A stretch of 64,000 nucleotides of DNA from Halorussus pelagicus (GTDB taxonomy: Archaea > Halobacteriota > Halobacteria > Halobacteriales > Haladaptataceae), in NCBI RefSeq assembly GCF_004087835.1, contig NZ_CP035119.1:1-64000 (forward strand), read 5' to 3'. Within the stretch, counting starts at the first letter, position 1. Every line of letters starts with the position of its first letter. Shown here in pieces: positions 1 through 8,147 of the stretch. The notes below the pieces were generated by a model, which was not told where the DNA came from, did not search any database, and was given only the letters and a program-made list of their open reading frames with translations. The position numbers and the translations under genes are program-made.

Positions 1-900
1 AAGAAGGCCGCGGAGTCGCTCGACAGCAGTCCGAACATCCGCTACGTCGAGGAGAACGGCGAGATGGAAGCGCTCGCCCAGACTCTGCCGTGGGGCATCG
101 ACCGCGTGGACGCGGACCTCGCGTCGAGTACGGGCGCGGGTGCTGACGTGGCCATCATCGACACGGGTATCGACAGCGACCATCCTGACCTGCAGGCCAA
201 CCTCGGCGCGGGGTACGCGGCCACGTCGTGTTCGTCCTACTACGGCGACTGTCAGTACGACTGGGACGACGACAACGGCCACGGGACCCACTGCGCCGGT
301 ATCGTCGCGGCCGACGACAACTACGAGGGCGTCGTTGGCGTCGGTCCCGACATCACCCTTCACGCCGTGAAGGTCCTCGGCGGTCAGGGTGGCGGTTCGT
401 ACTCCGACATCGCGGCCGGAATCGAGTGGGTCGCCAATCAGGGCTACGATGTCGGTTCCATGAGCCTCGGTGGCGGCTACTCGTCGGCGGTCTACGACGC
501 CGTCCAGTACGCCGACAGTCGCGGCGTCACGCTGGTCGGTGCCGCGGGTAACTCCGGTCCGTGTTCGGACTGTGTCGGCTACCCCGCCGCCCACGACGAG
601 GTCATCGCGGTCAGTTCGACCAACTCCAGCGACGGTCTCTCGAACTTCTCGTCAACCGGTCCCGAAGTCGAAATCGCCGCGCCCGGTAGCGACGTGTACT
701 CGACCTACGTCGGCGGCGGCTACGACACTCTCTCCGGTACGTCGATGGCGTGTCCGCACGTCTCGGGTGCCGCGGGTCTCCTGCGCTCGCAGGGCTACTC
801 CAAGTCCGGCACGCGCAGTCGCCTCAGGAACACCGCCGAGAACATCGGCCTGTCGAGCAACGAGTCCGGCGCGGGTCTGCTCGACGTGGGCGCGCTCTAA
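1..900 (+). CDS. Subtilisin-like serine protease (halolysin type), 5' truncated by window edge
   Basis: The reading frame is open from base 1. The first ~20 codons read like the end of an I9 propeptide (motif IRYVEENG), followed by the peptidase S8 domain. The triad is visible: Asp in IIDTG (codon at 160), His in NGHGTH (280), Ser in SGTSMACPH (742). The oxyanion Asn lies in GAAGNSGP. Paired cysteines (CSSYYGDC, CSDC) suggest disulfides, fitting an exported enzyme. The protein ends right after the S8 domain with no C-terminal extension, unlike classical halolysins that carry a tail. It is a close tandem paralogue of the protease at 1203-2339 (shared NTAENIGLSS near the end). The signal peptide lies outside the window, so secretion by Tat is inferred. 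Confidence 0.93.
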   Translation, partial: KKAAESLDSSPNIRYVEENGEMEALAQTLPWGIDRVDADLASSTGAGADVAIIDTGIDSDHPDLQANLGAGYAATSCSSYYGDCQYDWDDDNGHGTHCAGIVAADDNYEGVVGVGPDITLHAVKVLGGQGGGSYSDIAAGIEWVANQGYDVGSMSLGGGYSSAVYDAVQYADSRGVTLVGAAGNSGPCSDCVGYPAAHDEVIAVSSTNSSDGLSNFSSTGPEVEIAAPGSDVYSTYVGGGYDTLSGTSMACPHVSGAAGLLRSQGYSKSGTRSRLRNTAENIGLSSNESGAGLLDVGAL

Positions 901-1202
901 ACCGGTCGCTCCGGCGTAGAGAGCACTCCCCGCCGTCGCATCGAGTGCGACTCCCCCGAGCGGGTCTCGTCACCTACGACTCGCTCCCGCGGCGTCATCC
1001 ACCCGCAGTGTCACCCACCTGCGACCCGCAGTTTGTCACCTCTTTGGCAGTCGGGCGCGGTGCCGTTTCGGGCCGCGCCCCGGCGAGTCCGTCCACCCCG
1101 TTTTTTGTGGAGCGTCCGAAGAGAGAGCAATATTGTTACGAGATATTTATTTCATACTTTCTAGATACAAATTTTTCGTCTTGTAGGATGTATTGGGTGA
1201 TG
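901..1202 (+). other. Intergenic gap between the two proteases
   Basis: There is no convincing gene in about 300 bases. The first part is GC-rich. A run of six T (1101-1106) follows a C-rich stretch and may end the upstream transcript. The last ~60 bases become AT-rich (TATTTATTTCAT near 1143-1154, CTAGATACAAATTTTT near 1161-1176) and look like the promoter of the second protease. Confidence 0.6.
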
Positions 1203-2339
1203 ATGTTCGACAAACAGTCGATTTCACGACGCACCGTCCTGAAGACGACCGGCGGGTCGCTTCTCGCCGTCGGCGCGGGCGGTCTCGCGGGAGCCGACCC
1301 CGGCGAGACGGTCCGGGTCAACGTCGGGTTCGCGTCCGGGCGCGGCCGTTCGGCCGCGCTCGATGTGGCCGACGACGTGGTTCGGGAGTTCGCCTTCGAC
1401 GCCGCGACGCTTCGCCTTCCCAAGCGGGCGGCCACCGCGCTCGCCGAGCGCGACGGCGTGCGCTACGTCGAACGCGACGGCACCGCGCGCGCCCTCTCGA
1501 CGACGTGGGCCTACGACCGCATCGACGCCGACGTGGCGAACATCAACGGCTACACGGGCGCGGGGACCGACGTGGCCATCCTCGACACGGGGCTTCCCTG
1601 CGACGACCCCTGCCTGCCGAACGTCGGCGCGGGCAAGGCGTTCACCGACTGCACCAGCGGGTGCTGTGCCCCGTGGGACGACGACAACGGCCACGGCACG
1701 CAGGTCGGAGCCATCATCGGCGCGAGCGAGTCCTGTAGCTGTACGACCGGCATCGCGCCCGACGCGACGCTCCACGGCGTCAAGGTGCTGGACGACTACG
1801 GCGCGGGTTCGTACTCCGACATCGCGGCCGGTATCGAGTACGTCGCCGACCAAGGCTGGGACGTGGCGAACCTGAGCCTCGGCGCGAGTTCCGGGTCGCA
1901 GGCGCTGAAAGACGCCGTCGAGTATGCCGAGCGCAACGGCGTCCTGCTCGTCGGCGCGGCGGGCGGGAGCGGTCCCTGTTCGAGTTGCGTGGGCTACCCC
2001 GCGGCCTACGAGGAAGTCGTCGCGGTCAGCGCGACGAACAGCAACGACGAACTCGCGTCGTTCTCCAGCAGGGGTCCGGAAATCGAACTCGCCGCACCCG
2101 GTAGGGACCTCACGACCGTCGATAGCGGTGGGTCCTGCGCGACCTTCTCGGGCACGTCGTTCGCCACGGCCCACGTTTCCGGCGTCGCCGCCCTCGTGAT
2201 GGCCCAAGGGTACGACAACACCGGCGCCCGTACCCGACTCCAAAACACCGCCGAGAACATTGGCCTGTCGAGCGACGAGCAGGGGTACGGTCTCGTGGAC
2301 GCCGCCGCCGCGGTCGGACTGAATTCCAGCGACGACTGA
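1203..2339 (+). CDS. Tat-exported subtilisin-like serine protease, cysteine-rich
   Basis: The protein is 378 residues from the ATG chosen because it puts a twin-arginine signal at the N terminus (MFDKQSISRRTVLK, then a hydrophobic Ala/Gly stretch). In-frame ATGs at 1188 and 1200 are alternatives. A short propeptide-like region (ends RYVERDG, about residue 90) precedes the S8 domain. The triad is intact: Asp128 (AILDTG), His164 (NGHGTQ), Ser319 (SGTSFATAH). The second His of the usual HGTH motif is Gln. The 'AAGNSGP' oxyanion Asn of its neighbour is replaced (GAAGGSGP has Gly there). The domain has unusual Cys clusters (CDDPC, CTSGCC, CSC, CSSC), suggesting several disulfides. It is a tandem paralogue of the upstream protease. 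Because the oxyanion Asn is missing, activity may be reduced; that is inference. Confidence 0.92.
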   Translation: MFDKQSISRRTVLKTTGGSLLAVGAGGLAGADPGETVRVNVGFASGRGRSAALDVADDVVREFAFDAATLRLPKRAATALAERDGVRYVERDGTARALSTTWAYDRIDADVANINGYTGAGTDVAILDTGLPCDDPCLPNVGAGKAFTDCTSGCCAPWDDDNGHGTQVGAIIGASESCSCTTGIAPDATLHGVKVLDDYGAGSYSDIAAGIEYVADQGWDVANLSLGASSGSQALKDAVEYAERNGVLLVGAAGGSGPCSSCVGYPAAYEEVVAVSATNSNDELASFSSRGPEIELAAPGRDLTTVDSGGSCATFSGTSFATAHVSGVAALVMAQGYDNTGARTRLQNTAENIGLSSDEQGYGLVDAAAAVGLNSSDD

Positions 2340-2387
2340 CACTCGGCGCACGAAAAGTTTTCAGGTGTCCCCGGCGCAGTAGAAACC

Positions 2388-2720
2388 ATGACGATTCAGA
2401 GCGCCGTCGATGCGACCGTCGAGTCCGACCGCGTCGTCTTCGAGTACACCGTCGAAAACGTCGGCGACGACTCGGCGGAGATTCAGTTTCGAAGTTCCCT
2501 GCTGGCGGACTTCGCCGTCCTCGGCGACGACGAAGAGGTTTGGCGGGCCAGCGACGGCCAGATGTTCGCCCAGATGATACAGAATGAGACGTTCGACGCG
2601 GGCGACGCCGAGACGTTCACCGAGGAGTGGGCCGACCCCGCGCCCGGCGACTACACCGTAGTCGCCACGCTGAACACGATGGGCGACGACGCGGAGGCCC
2701 GCACCGACTTCTCGGTCTGA
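2388..2720 (+). CDS. BsuPI-related proteinase inhibitor domain protein
   Basis: A 110-residue single-domain protein with the BsuPI fold pattern (PF12690): beta strands with VVFEYTVENVG, then EVWRASDGQMF and a GDYTVVATL C-terminal strand. BsuPI of Bacillus inhibits intracellular subtilisin-type protease. No signal peptide is visible, so it probably acts in the cytoplasm. It lies 48 bases after the second subtilase in the same direction, which suggests it guards against premature protease activity; this functional link is inferred from position and family. Confidence 0.82.
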   Translation: MTIQSAVDATVESDRVVFEYTVENVGDDSAEIQFRSSLLADFAVLGDDEEVWRASDGQMFAQMIQNETFDAGDAETFTEEWADPAPGDYTVVATLNTMGDDAEARTDFSV

Positions 2721-2777
2721 ACAAACTGGCGTCTCCGTTCCGAAACCCCCTAACCGGCCGACCACCGACCCACTCCC

Positions 2778-3323
2778 ATGCAGAACGAACCCGAAGTCGC
2801 GGTTCTCAGACTCGGCCACCGGCCGGGCCGCGACGAGCGCATGACGACCCACGTCGGCCTGACCGCGCGGGCGCTGGGGGCCGACCGCGCGATTCTGGCG
2901 GGCGACGCGAGCAAGTCGCAGGGCACCGTCGAGGACATCACCGACCGCTTCGGCGGGCCGTTCGACGTGGAACTGACCGATAGCCCGAAGGCCGTCATCC
3001 GCGACTGGGAGGGGCAGGTCGTCCATCTGACGATGTACGGCGAGCGCGTCCAAGACGTGGAGGGCGACGTGCGCGAGGCCCACGGCGACGGCGACTCGAT
3101 TCTGGCGGTCGTCGGCTCTCAGAAGGTGTCGTTCGACGTGTACGAGGAGGCAGACTACAACGTCGGCGTGACGAATCAACCCCACTCGGAGGTCGCGGGG
3201 TTGGCCGTGTTTCTGGACAGACTGTTCGAGGGCCGGGAACTGGACCGCGAGTGGACCGATGCCGACCAGACCGTGATTCCGAAGGCGACCGGCAAGAAGG
3301 TCGTTCCGTCCGACGAGGAGTAG
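2778..3323 (+). CDS. trm56: tRNA (cytidine(56)-2'-O)-methyltransferase (aTrm56)
   Basis: A 181-residue SPOUT-class methyltransferase that 2'-O-methylates C56 in the T-loop of archaeal tRNAs with S-adenosylmethionine. Family signatures are LRLGHRPGRDERMTTHVGLT at the N terminus, the SPOUT knot segment LAVVGSQKVS, and the VTNQPHSEVAGLAVFLDRL loop region near the C terminus. Length is normal for the family. The gene appears to be transcribed alone, with start codon about 55 bases after the inhibitor gene. Confidence 0.94.
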   Translation: MQNEPEVAVLRLGHRPGRDERMTTHVGLTARALGADRAILAGDASKSQGTVEDITDRFGGPFDVELTDSPKAVIRDWEGQVVHLTMYGERVQDVEGDVREAHGDGDSILAVVGSQKVSFDVYEEADYNVGVTNQPHSEVAGLAVFLDRLFEGRELDREWTDADQTVIPKATGKKVVPSDEE

Positions 3324-3350
3324 CGTATAGTAAATGAACTTTGGCCTACT

Positions 3351-3533
3351 ATGACAACTGAACGCTCCCCGACGAGAACTGGCCATGTGAGAGCAATATG
3401 TTCGGCGATCCTGTCAGTCCCGTTCGCCGTGATGGCGGCCCCGCTTCTGGGTCAGGACAGTGCCGCGTTCTACTTCGCGGGCGTCTCGCTGTTGTTCGTA
3501 GCATACTCGTGTATTACCCTAATCCGCACCTGA
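3351..3533 (+). CDS. Small membrane protein, 60 aa, unknown function
   Basis: Short ORF with a polar N terminus (MTTERSPTRTGH) and two hydrophobic stretches (about residues 15-33 and 38-57), so probably two membrane helices. A TATA-like sequence (GTATAGTA, ~3325-3332) sits about 20-25 bases before the ATG, in line with a leaderless message. I recognise no family. Confidence 0.55.
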   Translation: MTTERSPTRTGHVRAICSAILSVPFAVMAAPLLGQDSAAFYFAGVSLLFVAYSCITLIRT

Positions 3534-3559
3534 CCCGGTTCTTACTGCACCGCGACCGA

Positions 3560-4903
3560 CTACACTTCGAGTAGCCGACCGTCTACGTCCACGTCGAGAC
3601 CCTCCTCGCGGGCGTACTCGACGATGGCGTCGTACTGGATGCCGAACGAGTCCACCACGCACTCCGGAGAGATGGGTTCCGTGCCGTACTCCACGACGTA
3701 GGCGTTCGTGGCGACCGAGAACTCCGCGACGGGGTCCACGGGGTCGCCGTCGAATCGCACCTCGCAGACGCGTCCGTCCGCGGAGTCGTAGGCGATTTCG
3801 ACTCCGCCGAAGTGTCCCCACCACGTTCGACCGTCCGAATCGTCTGGCGCGTAGACTTCGCTGGCGAGTTCGCGCAGTTGCGCGCCCGTGAGGACCGCGG
3901 TCCGGAGTTCGCCGCCGAACGGCGAGACGCCTATCAGGTCGGCCACCGTCACCTCGCCCGCCAGCGCCGGGCCGTCGCGGAGACCGCCGGACTGCGTGTA
4001 GGCCACGTCCGCGCCGGTCGCCCACCGGTAGGCGTCGGTGACGAGATTAGCGACGCGACACTCCCCGCCGTAGTGACGGCGGACGCTCCGAGCGATTGGC
4101 TCTTCGACGTGGCCCACGACTTCGGTCAACCCCGTCGCCTCCATCCGGTCTCGGAGCGCGCCCGCGACGGCGTCGTCGCGCGGCCCGTCGGGCACCGCGT
4201 GGCGGGTCGCAGTCGCCCGGTCGCCCAGTTCGACCTCCCAGAGCATCTGCCCGTTCGCACTCGGCCGCAGGAGCAGGGTCCCGTTCACTCGGTCGTGGCG
4301 CTCGGTGTGGACGTGACCGCCGAGGACGGCGTCCACGCCGTCGAACTCGGCGATAGCGCGCTCGGTCTCGCCTCGGAGGTGGGCGAGAACGACGACGTGG
4401 TCCGCCCGCTCGCGGAGCGCCGGAAGCACCTCTCGCACTTCGGCCACCGGGTCGGTGACGGTGAGTTCGGACGCACCGGCCGATATTTCGGGCGTTTTCG
4501 GGTCGGTCACGCCGACGAACCCCACCCGCTCGCCGCCGCGCTCGACCACGGTCGCGGCGGGGGCGTCGGCGAACTGGCGGTCCGTCCCGTCTGCCGCGTA
4601 GACGTTCGCGCTCACCCACTGCTGGGGCGAGTCGGCGACGATGTCCCGGAGCGGGTCGGTCCCGAAGTCGAAGTCGTGGTTGCCGAACGTTTCGAGGTCG
4701 GGTTCGACTGCATCGAAGAACTCCAGCGACTGGCGGCCGTCGGTCCGGAGCGCGAGGACGCCGGGGGCGGTGTCGTCGCCCGTCCCGACGACGACGGTTC
4801 GGTCGTCCCGGAGTGCGTCGATGGTTCCGGCGAGGCGACCCACGCGCTCGGCGTCGTCGTACGCGTTCTCGATGTCCGAGTAGTGGAGGACGCGGAGACT
4901 CAT
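3560..4903 (-). CDS. 5'-nucleotidase / UshA-type metallophosphoesterase
   Basis: A 447-residue two-domain enzyme. The N-terminal calcineurin-like phosphoesterase domain shows metal-binding motifs LHYSDIENAYDD, FGNHDFDFG and GGHVHTE. The C-terminal 5'-nucleotidase domain includes the NLVTDAYRWATGADVAYTQSGG substrate-binding segment. It likely hydrolyses nucleotides or sugar nucleotides. ATG at 4903 (MSLRVLHYSD) was chosen because the frame upstream of it lacks homology. No signal peptide is seen, so a cytoplasmic enzyme is likely, unlike secreted bacterial UshA. It is divergent from tfe. Confidence 0.9.
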   Translation of the reverse strand: MSLRVLHYSDIENAYDDAERVGRLAGTIDALRDDRTVVVGTGDDTAPGVLALRTDGRQSLEFFDAVEPDLETFGNHDFDFGTDPLRDIVADSPQQWVSANVYAADGTDRQFADAPAATVVERGGERVGFVGVTDPKTPEISAGASELTVTDPVAEVREVLPALRERADHVVVLAHLRGETERAIAEFDGVDAVLGGHVHTERHDRVNGTLLLRPSANGQMLWEVELGDRATATRHAVPDGPRDDAVAGALRDRMEATGLTEVVGHVEEPIARSVRRHYGGECRVANLVTDAYRWATGADVAYTQSGGLRDGPALAGEVTVADLIGVSPFGGELRTAVLTGAQLRELASEVYAPDDSDGRTWWGHFGGVEIAYDSADGRVCEVRFDGDPVDPVAEFSVATNAYVVEYGTEPISPECVVDSFGIQYDAIVEYAREEGLDVDVDGRLLEV

Positions 4904-5012
4904 CGCCAGGAATTGTCGGCCATCAGGTAAGTACCTTCGGCTCGCGGGTCCCGGCGTCGAGAGGGACACGTTCCCGATGGTTTTAAACGCTCCAACGCCC
5001 CAGTACACGATA

Positions 5013-5549
5013 ATGGCTTTTGAGGACTTACTGGAGGACCCAGTAATTCAGAAATATCTTCACGAATTGGTCGGTCCGAAGGGAATGCCCGTCGCTGCGG
5101 CCCCGCCGGACGGCGAAGTTACCGACGAGGAGTTGGCCGAGGAGTTGGACCTCGAACTCAACGACGTTCGGCGCGCGCTGTTCATCCTCTACGAGAACGA
5201 CCTCGCCACGTACCGACGCCTGCGCGACGAGGACTCGGGGTGGCTCACGTACCTCTGGACGTTCCAGTACGACAACATCCCGGACAACCTCGAAGAGGAG
5301 ATGCACCGCCTGCTGACCGCGCTCGACCAGCGCGAGGACTACGAGCGCCAACACGAGTTCTACCTCTGTGAGGTCTGTTCGATTCGGTTCGAGTTCGGCG
5401 AGGCGATGGACTTCGGCTTTGAGTGTCCCGAGTGTGGCTCGCCGCTCGAATCCATGGAGAACAGTCGGCTCATCGACTCGATGGAGCAGCGAATCGAGGA
5501 CCTCCGCGAGGAACTCAACGCCGACCAACTCGAAGAGGCCGAGGCATAG
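5013..5549 (+). CDS. tfe: Transcription factor TFE (archaeal TFIIE alpha)
   Basis: A 178-residue basal transcription factor that stabilises the open complex with TBP, TFB and RNA polymerase. It has an N-terminal winged helix (residues ~1-95, with EELAEELDLELNDVRRALFILYENDLA) and a C-terminal zinc ribbon (CEVC and CPEC pairs at about residues 115-140), ending in an acidic helix. The ATG at 5013 follows a TTTTAAAC box by ~30 bases, consistent with a leaderless message. The DUF2110 gene begins on the base after its stop codon. Confidence 0.96.
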   Translation: MAFEDLLEDPVIQKYLHELVGPKGMPVAAAPPDGEVTDEELAEELDLELNDVRRALFILYENDLATYRRLRDEDSGWLTYLWTFQYDNIPDNLEEEMHRLLTALDQREDYERQHEFYLCEVCSIRFEFGEAMDFGFECPECGSPLESMENSRLIDSMEQRIEDLREELNADQLEEAEA

Positions 5550-6227
5550 ATGGTCGTACTCGCCACCAAGGTGTACGTCGAAGGCGACGCCCGTGAGCGC
5601 TCGCTCGACGCCCTCCGGTCGCTCGTCGCCAACGAAATCGAAGACCTCGACGTGGAGTACACCGTGGGCGTGCGCCACGACGACTTCGCGGTCGTCACCA
5701 TCGAGGGCAACGACGAAGTCGTCGCCCGGAACCTCCTCCGCGAGGAGTACGGCGAAGTCACGCCGGACTTCGAGGACGGAGAGACCTACGTCGGCACGCT
5801 CGAAGGCTGGGACGAAGACGGCTTCGTCCTCGACGCGGGCGAAGACATCCGCGTGCCCGCTGACGAACTCGGACTCGGACAAGGGACGCCGATACAAATC
5901 GTCGAGCGGTTCGGTCTCGTCCAGCACACGCCGCTTCGCTTCGTCTACGCCGACCCCGACTCCGGGACCCACCGACTCGCCGACGAGGAGCGCGACCGCC
6001 TCTACGAGTGGACTCGCGGTTCCGGCCGAGTCAACGTCAACAGCGCGACCCGCGGCGAGGTCCGCGCGACGGTCAACCGCGCCGGTCACGCCCGCGACAT
6101 CGTCACCGTCGAACGCCTCGGCCTGCTGGAGCAGAGCATCATCTGCAAAGACGAAACCGACCCGCCGGGTCTGCTCGCGGCCATCGGCACCTACCTGCCC
6201 GCGGAGATTCGGTGCATGATTCCGTAA
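5550..6227 (+). CDS. DUF2110 family protein, coupled to tfe
   Basis: A 225-residue protein of unknown function conserved in euryarchaea next to tfe. The ATG directly abuts the TFE stop codon (TAGATG), so translation is probably coupled. It has an N-terminal alpha/beta region, a central beta-rich segment (ETYVGTLEGWDEDGFVLDAG), and a helical C terminus. No catalytic motif is evident. Its genomic link to TFE suggests a role near transcription or RNA, but that is inference. Confidence 0.9.
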   Translation: MVVLATKVYVEGDARERSLDALRSLVANEIEDLDVEYTVGVRHDDFAVVTIEGNDEVVARNLLREEYGEVTPDFEDGETYVGTLEGWDEDGFVLDAGEDIRVPADELGLGQGTPIQIVERFGLVQHTPLRFVYADPDSGTHRLADEERDRLYEWTRGSGRVNVNSATRGEVRATVNRAGHARDIVTVERLGLLEQSIICKDETDPPGLLAAIGTYLPAEIRCMIP

Positions 6228-6233
6228 TTCAGC

Positions 6234-7004
6234 ATGAATCGGCGACTCCTACTCGCGTTTGCCACGCTGTCCGTCCTCGCCGTGACCGCCGGATGTACCG
6301 GCATCTTCGGCGGCGACCAGATAAGCGACAAGCAACTCGAAGGCGACGGGAACGCGACCTACGACTGGAACACCACCGCGGACGTGACGCTCAACATCAC
6401 GAGCGGCGAGTATCAGGCGGTGTACGACTTTTCGAACCGGTCGCAGCTCAAGATATTCGAGCGGGAGTCGCTCGGCGAGGAGACACCCGTCAACGTCGGG
6501 ACCGTCCGGTTCCGCTACCGCAACGGCACCGTCGTCACGCTCAACCAGTCGCAGGTCAAGCGCACGAACTCCCGAACGGTGTTCACGCTTCCCTCCCGAG
6601 AGGGGAAACTCGCCTACACCGCGCCCCACCGCGGGAAGTCGTTCAGTACGCCGACCTACGTCGAGGGGTCCTACGAGGTCGTTCTCCCCCGTGGGATGCG
6701 CGTCGGCACGCCGATTCTGAGTCAGGTCCGGCCCGACGCCGACCAGACCGAACAACTCGACGGACGGGTCCACATCGCGTGGGCTGAAGTGACGGCCGAT
6801 AACGTCGTCGTCCGGTACTACCTCGCGCGCGACCTGCTCATCTTCGCGGCGGTCATCGCCGCGGGCGTCCTCGTCGCGCTCCTCGGGTTGGCCTACTTCC
6901 GCCTCCAGATTCGGCAACTCGAACGCGAGCGCGAGGAGTTGGGCTTGAACGTCGATACCGACGGCGACGAGTTCGATCAAGGTCCGCCGCCGGGGATGGG
7001 GTAG
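6234..7004 (+). CDS. Membrane-anchored lipoprotein, DUF5803-like
   Basis: A 256-residue protein with a lipobox signal (MNRRLLLAFATLSVLAVTAGC, Cys near residue 21), an extracytoplasmic beta-rich domain (~25-195) with many Asn-X-Ser/Thr sequons, a transmembrane helix near residues 200-222 (LIFAAVIAAGVLVALLGLAY), and a charged cytosolic tail. It starts 6 bases after DUF2110, so tfe, DUF2110 and this gene look like one operon. Function unknown; I associate it with DUF5803. Confidence 0.85.
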   Translation: MNRRLLLAFATLSVLAVTAGCTGIFGGDQISDKQLEGDGNATYDWNTTADVTLNITSGEYQAVYDFSNRSQLKIFERESLGEETPVNVGTVRFRYRNGTVVTLNQSQVKRTNSRTVFTLPSREGKLAYTAPHRGKSFSTPTYVEGSYEVVLPRGMRVGTPILSQVRPDADQTEQLDGRVHIAWAEVTADNVVVRYYLARDLLIFAAVIAAGVLVALLGLAYFRLQIRQLEREREELGLNVDTDGDEFDQGPPPGMG

Positions 7005-7056
7005 CGGACTCTCCCAGAGCGTCTGCTTTTTACTCGCGCGATACCAAGCCCTCATC

Positions 7057-7749
7057 ATGCAGGTAGCCCTCGTCTCCGTCGGCGACGAACTGCTGGCGGG
7101 CGACACCGTGAACACCAACGCCGCGTGGCTGGGCGAACGCCTCGCCGAACGCGGTGCGAGCGTCGAGCGCGTGGTCGTAGTGCCGGACAGAGAGAGCGAC
7201 ATTGCGCGCGTCGTCAACGAACTGCGCGCCGACTACGAGGCCGTCATCGTCACGGGCGGGGTCGGACCGACCCACGACGACCTAACGATGGACGGCGTCG
7301 CGGCCGCGGTCGGAGTCCCGGTCGAGGAACACGACGACGCCGCGGCGTGGATTGCCGACAACACCGACTACGAGCGTGCGGACCTCGTGGAGGGGACGAC
7401 GCGACTCCCGAAAGGCTCGCGGATGCTCCCGAACGAGAAGGGGGTCGCGCCCGGTTGCGCCATTGAGGGCATCTACGTCCTGCCGGGCGTCCCCGAGGAG
7501 ATGAAGGCCATGTTCGAGTCGGTCGCCGAGGAGTTCGCTGGCCAGAAGCGCCACGTCCTCGTCGTGGAGACCGACGAACCCGAGAGCGCGCTGGTCGAGC
7601 GATTCGCAGAGCTACGCGAGCGCTTCGACGTGACCGTCGGGAGCTATCCCGGCGACCACGTTCGAGTCAAGTTGCAAAGTACCGACGAGGACGAACTCGA
7701 ACGCGCGGCGACGTGGCTCCGCGAGCGCGTGCAGAGCGTTCAGCGGTAG
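7057..7749 (+). CDS. CinA N-terminal / molybdopterin-binding (MoaB/Mog-like) domain protein
   Basis: A 230-residue single-domain protein with the CinA/MocF fold: VSVGDELLAGDTVNTNAAWL at the N terminus and the nucleotide-binding VTGGVGPTHDDLT motif, then the LPGVPEEMKAMF segment. In bacteria CinA couples this domain to NMN deamidase; here the deamidase part is absent. The related Mog/MoeA fold binds molybdopterin. Archaeal stand-alone forms probably act in pyridine-nucleotide or cofactor clean-up; exact substrate not determined here. Confidence 0.9.
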   Translation: MQVALVSVGDELLAGDTVNTNAAWLGERLAERGASVERVVVVPDRESDIARVVNELRADYEAVIVTGGVGPTHDDLTMDGVAAAVGVPVEEHDDAAAWIADNTDYERADLVEGTTRLPKGSRMLPNEKGVAPGCAIEGIYVLPGVPEEMKAMFESVAEEFAGQKRHVLVVETDEPESALVERFAELRERFDVTVGSYPGDHVRVKLQSTDEDELERAATWLRERVQSVQR

Positions 7750-7850
7750 AAGTACACCAGCCACGCGGCCGTGATGGCGAGTCCGACGACGGTAGTGACG
7801 ATACCTGCGGCGTTGGCCGGAACTGACGCCGATTCTGCGAGTACGAACAT
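7740..7850 (-). CDS. 36-residue single-helix membrane microprotein
   Basis: The minus strand encodes MFVLAESASVPANAAGIV, a hydrophobic helix (TTVVGLAITAAWLVYFY) and a terminal Arg. The stop codon lies inside the 3' end of the convergent CinA-like gene (10-base overlap). Small single-helix proteins of this pattern are common in haloarchaea. The ORF is very short, so confidence rests on the clean helix and the plausible leader region only. Confidence 0.55.
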   Translation of the reverse strand: MFVLAESASVPANAAGIVTTVVGLAITAAWLVYFYR

Positions 7851-8062
7851 GCTGCATAGTTCCGTGGCCGGTCCCTTAACGCTTGTTAAGCATGTCGAAG
7901 CGTCCCGATTTCATCGGGTGAAACCCGGCGTTGAATCGGCGAACGGTCCCGAAACGTTCGCATAACTTGACGTTTCTTTCTCGGGAACGGGCGGTTTTTT
8001 CGACCCTGATTGGCGGGAAACACACCGTTGTCCGATTGAACGATTGCTAACGGTCGCGGCGG

Positions 8063-8126
8063 TTTATTTGGGAATCGGGTGAATGCCAGTTTGCCTGCGA
8101 TGCGGCGTCTCGCGGGAGGAGACGCC
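8063..8126 (+). promoter_or_regulatory. Promoter and 5'-leader hairpin of the Gln-rich protein gene
   Basis: A TATA-like TTTATTT (8063-8069) predicts a transcript start near 8090. The leader then contains a perfect 8-bp hairpin, GGCGTCTC (8104-8111) paired with GAGACGCC (8119-8126), followed by a GGAG-type ribosome site (GGCGGAG) before the ATG at 8148. The rest of the 7851-8147 gap holds no gene. Confidence 0.5.
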
Positions 8127-8147
8127 TCGCGGGCGGAGTGAACAACT

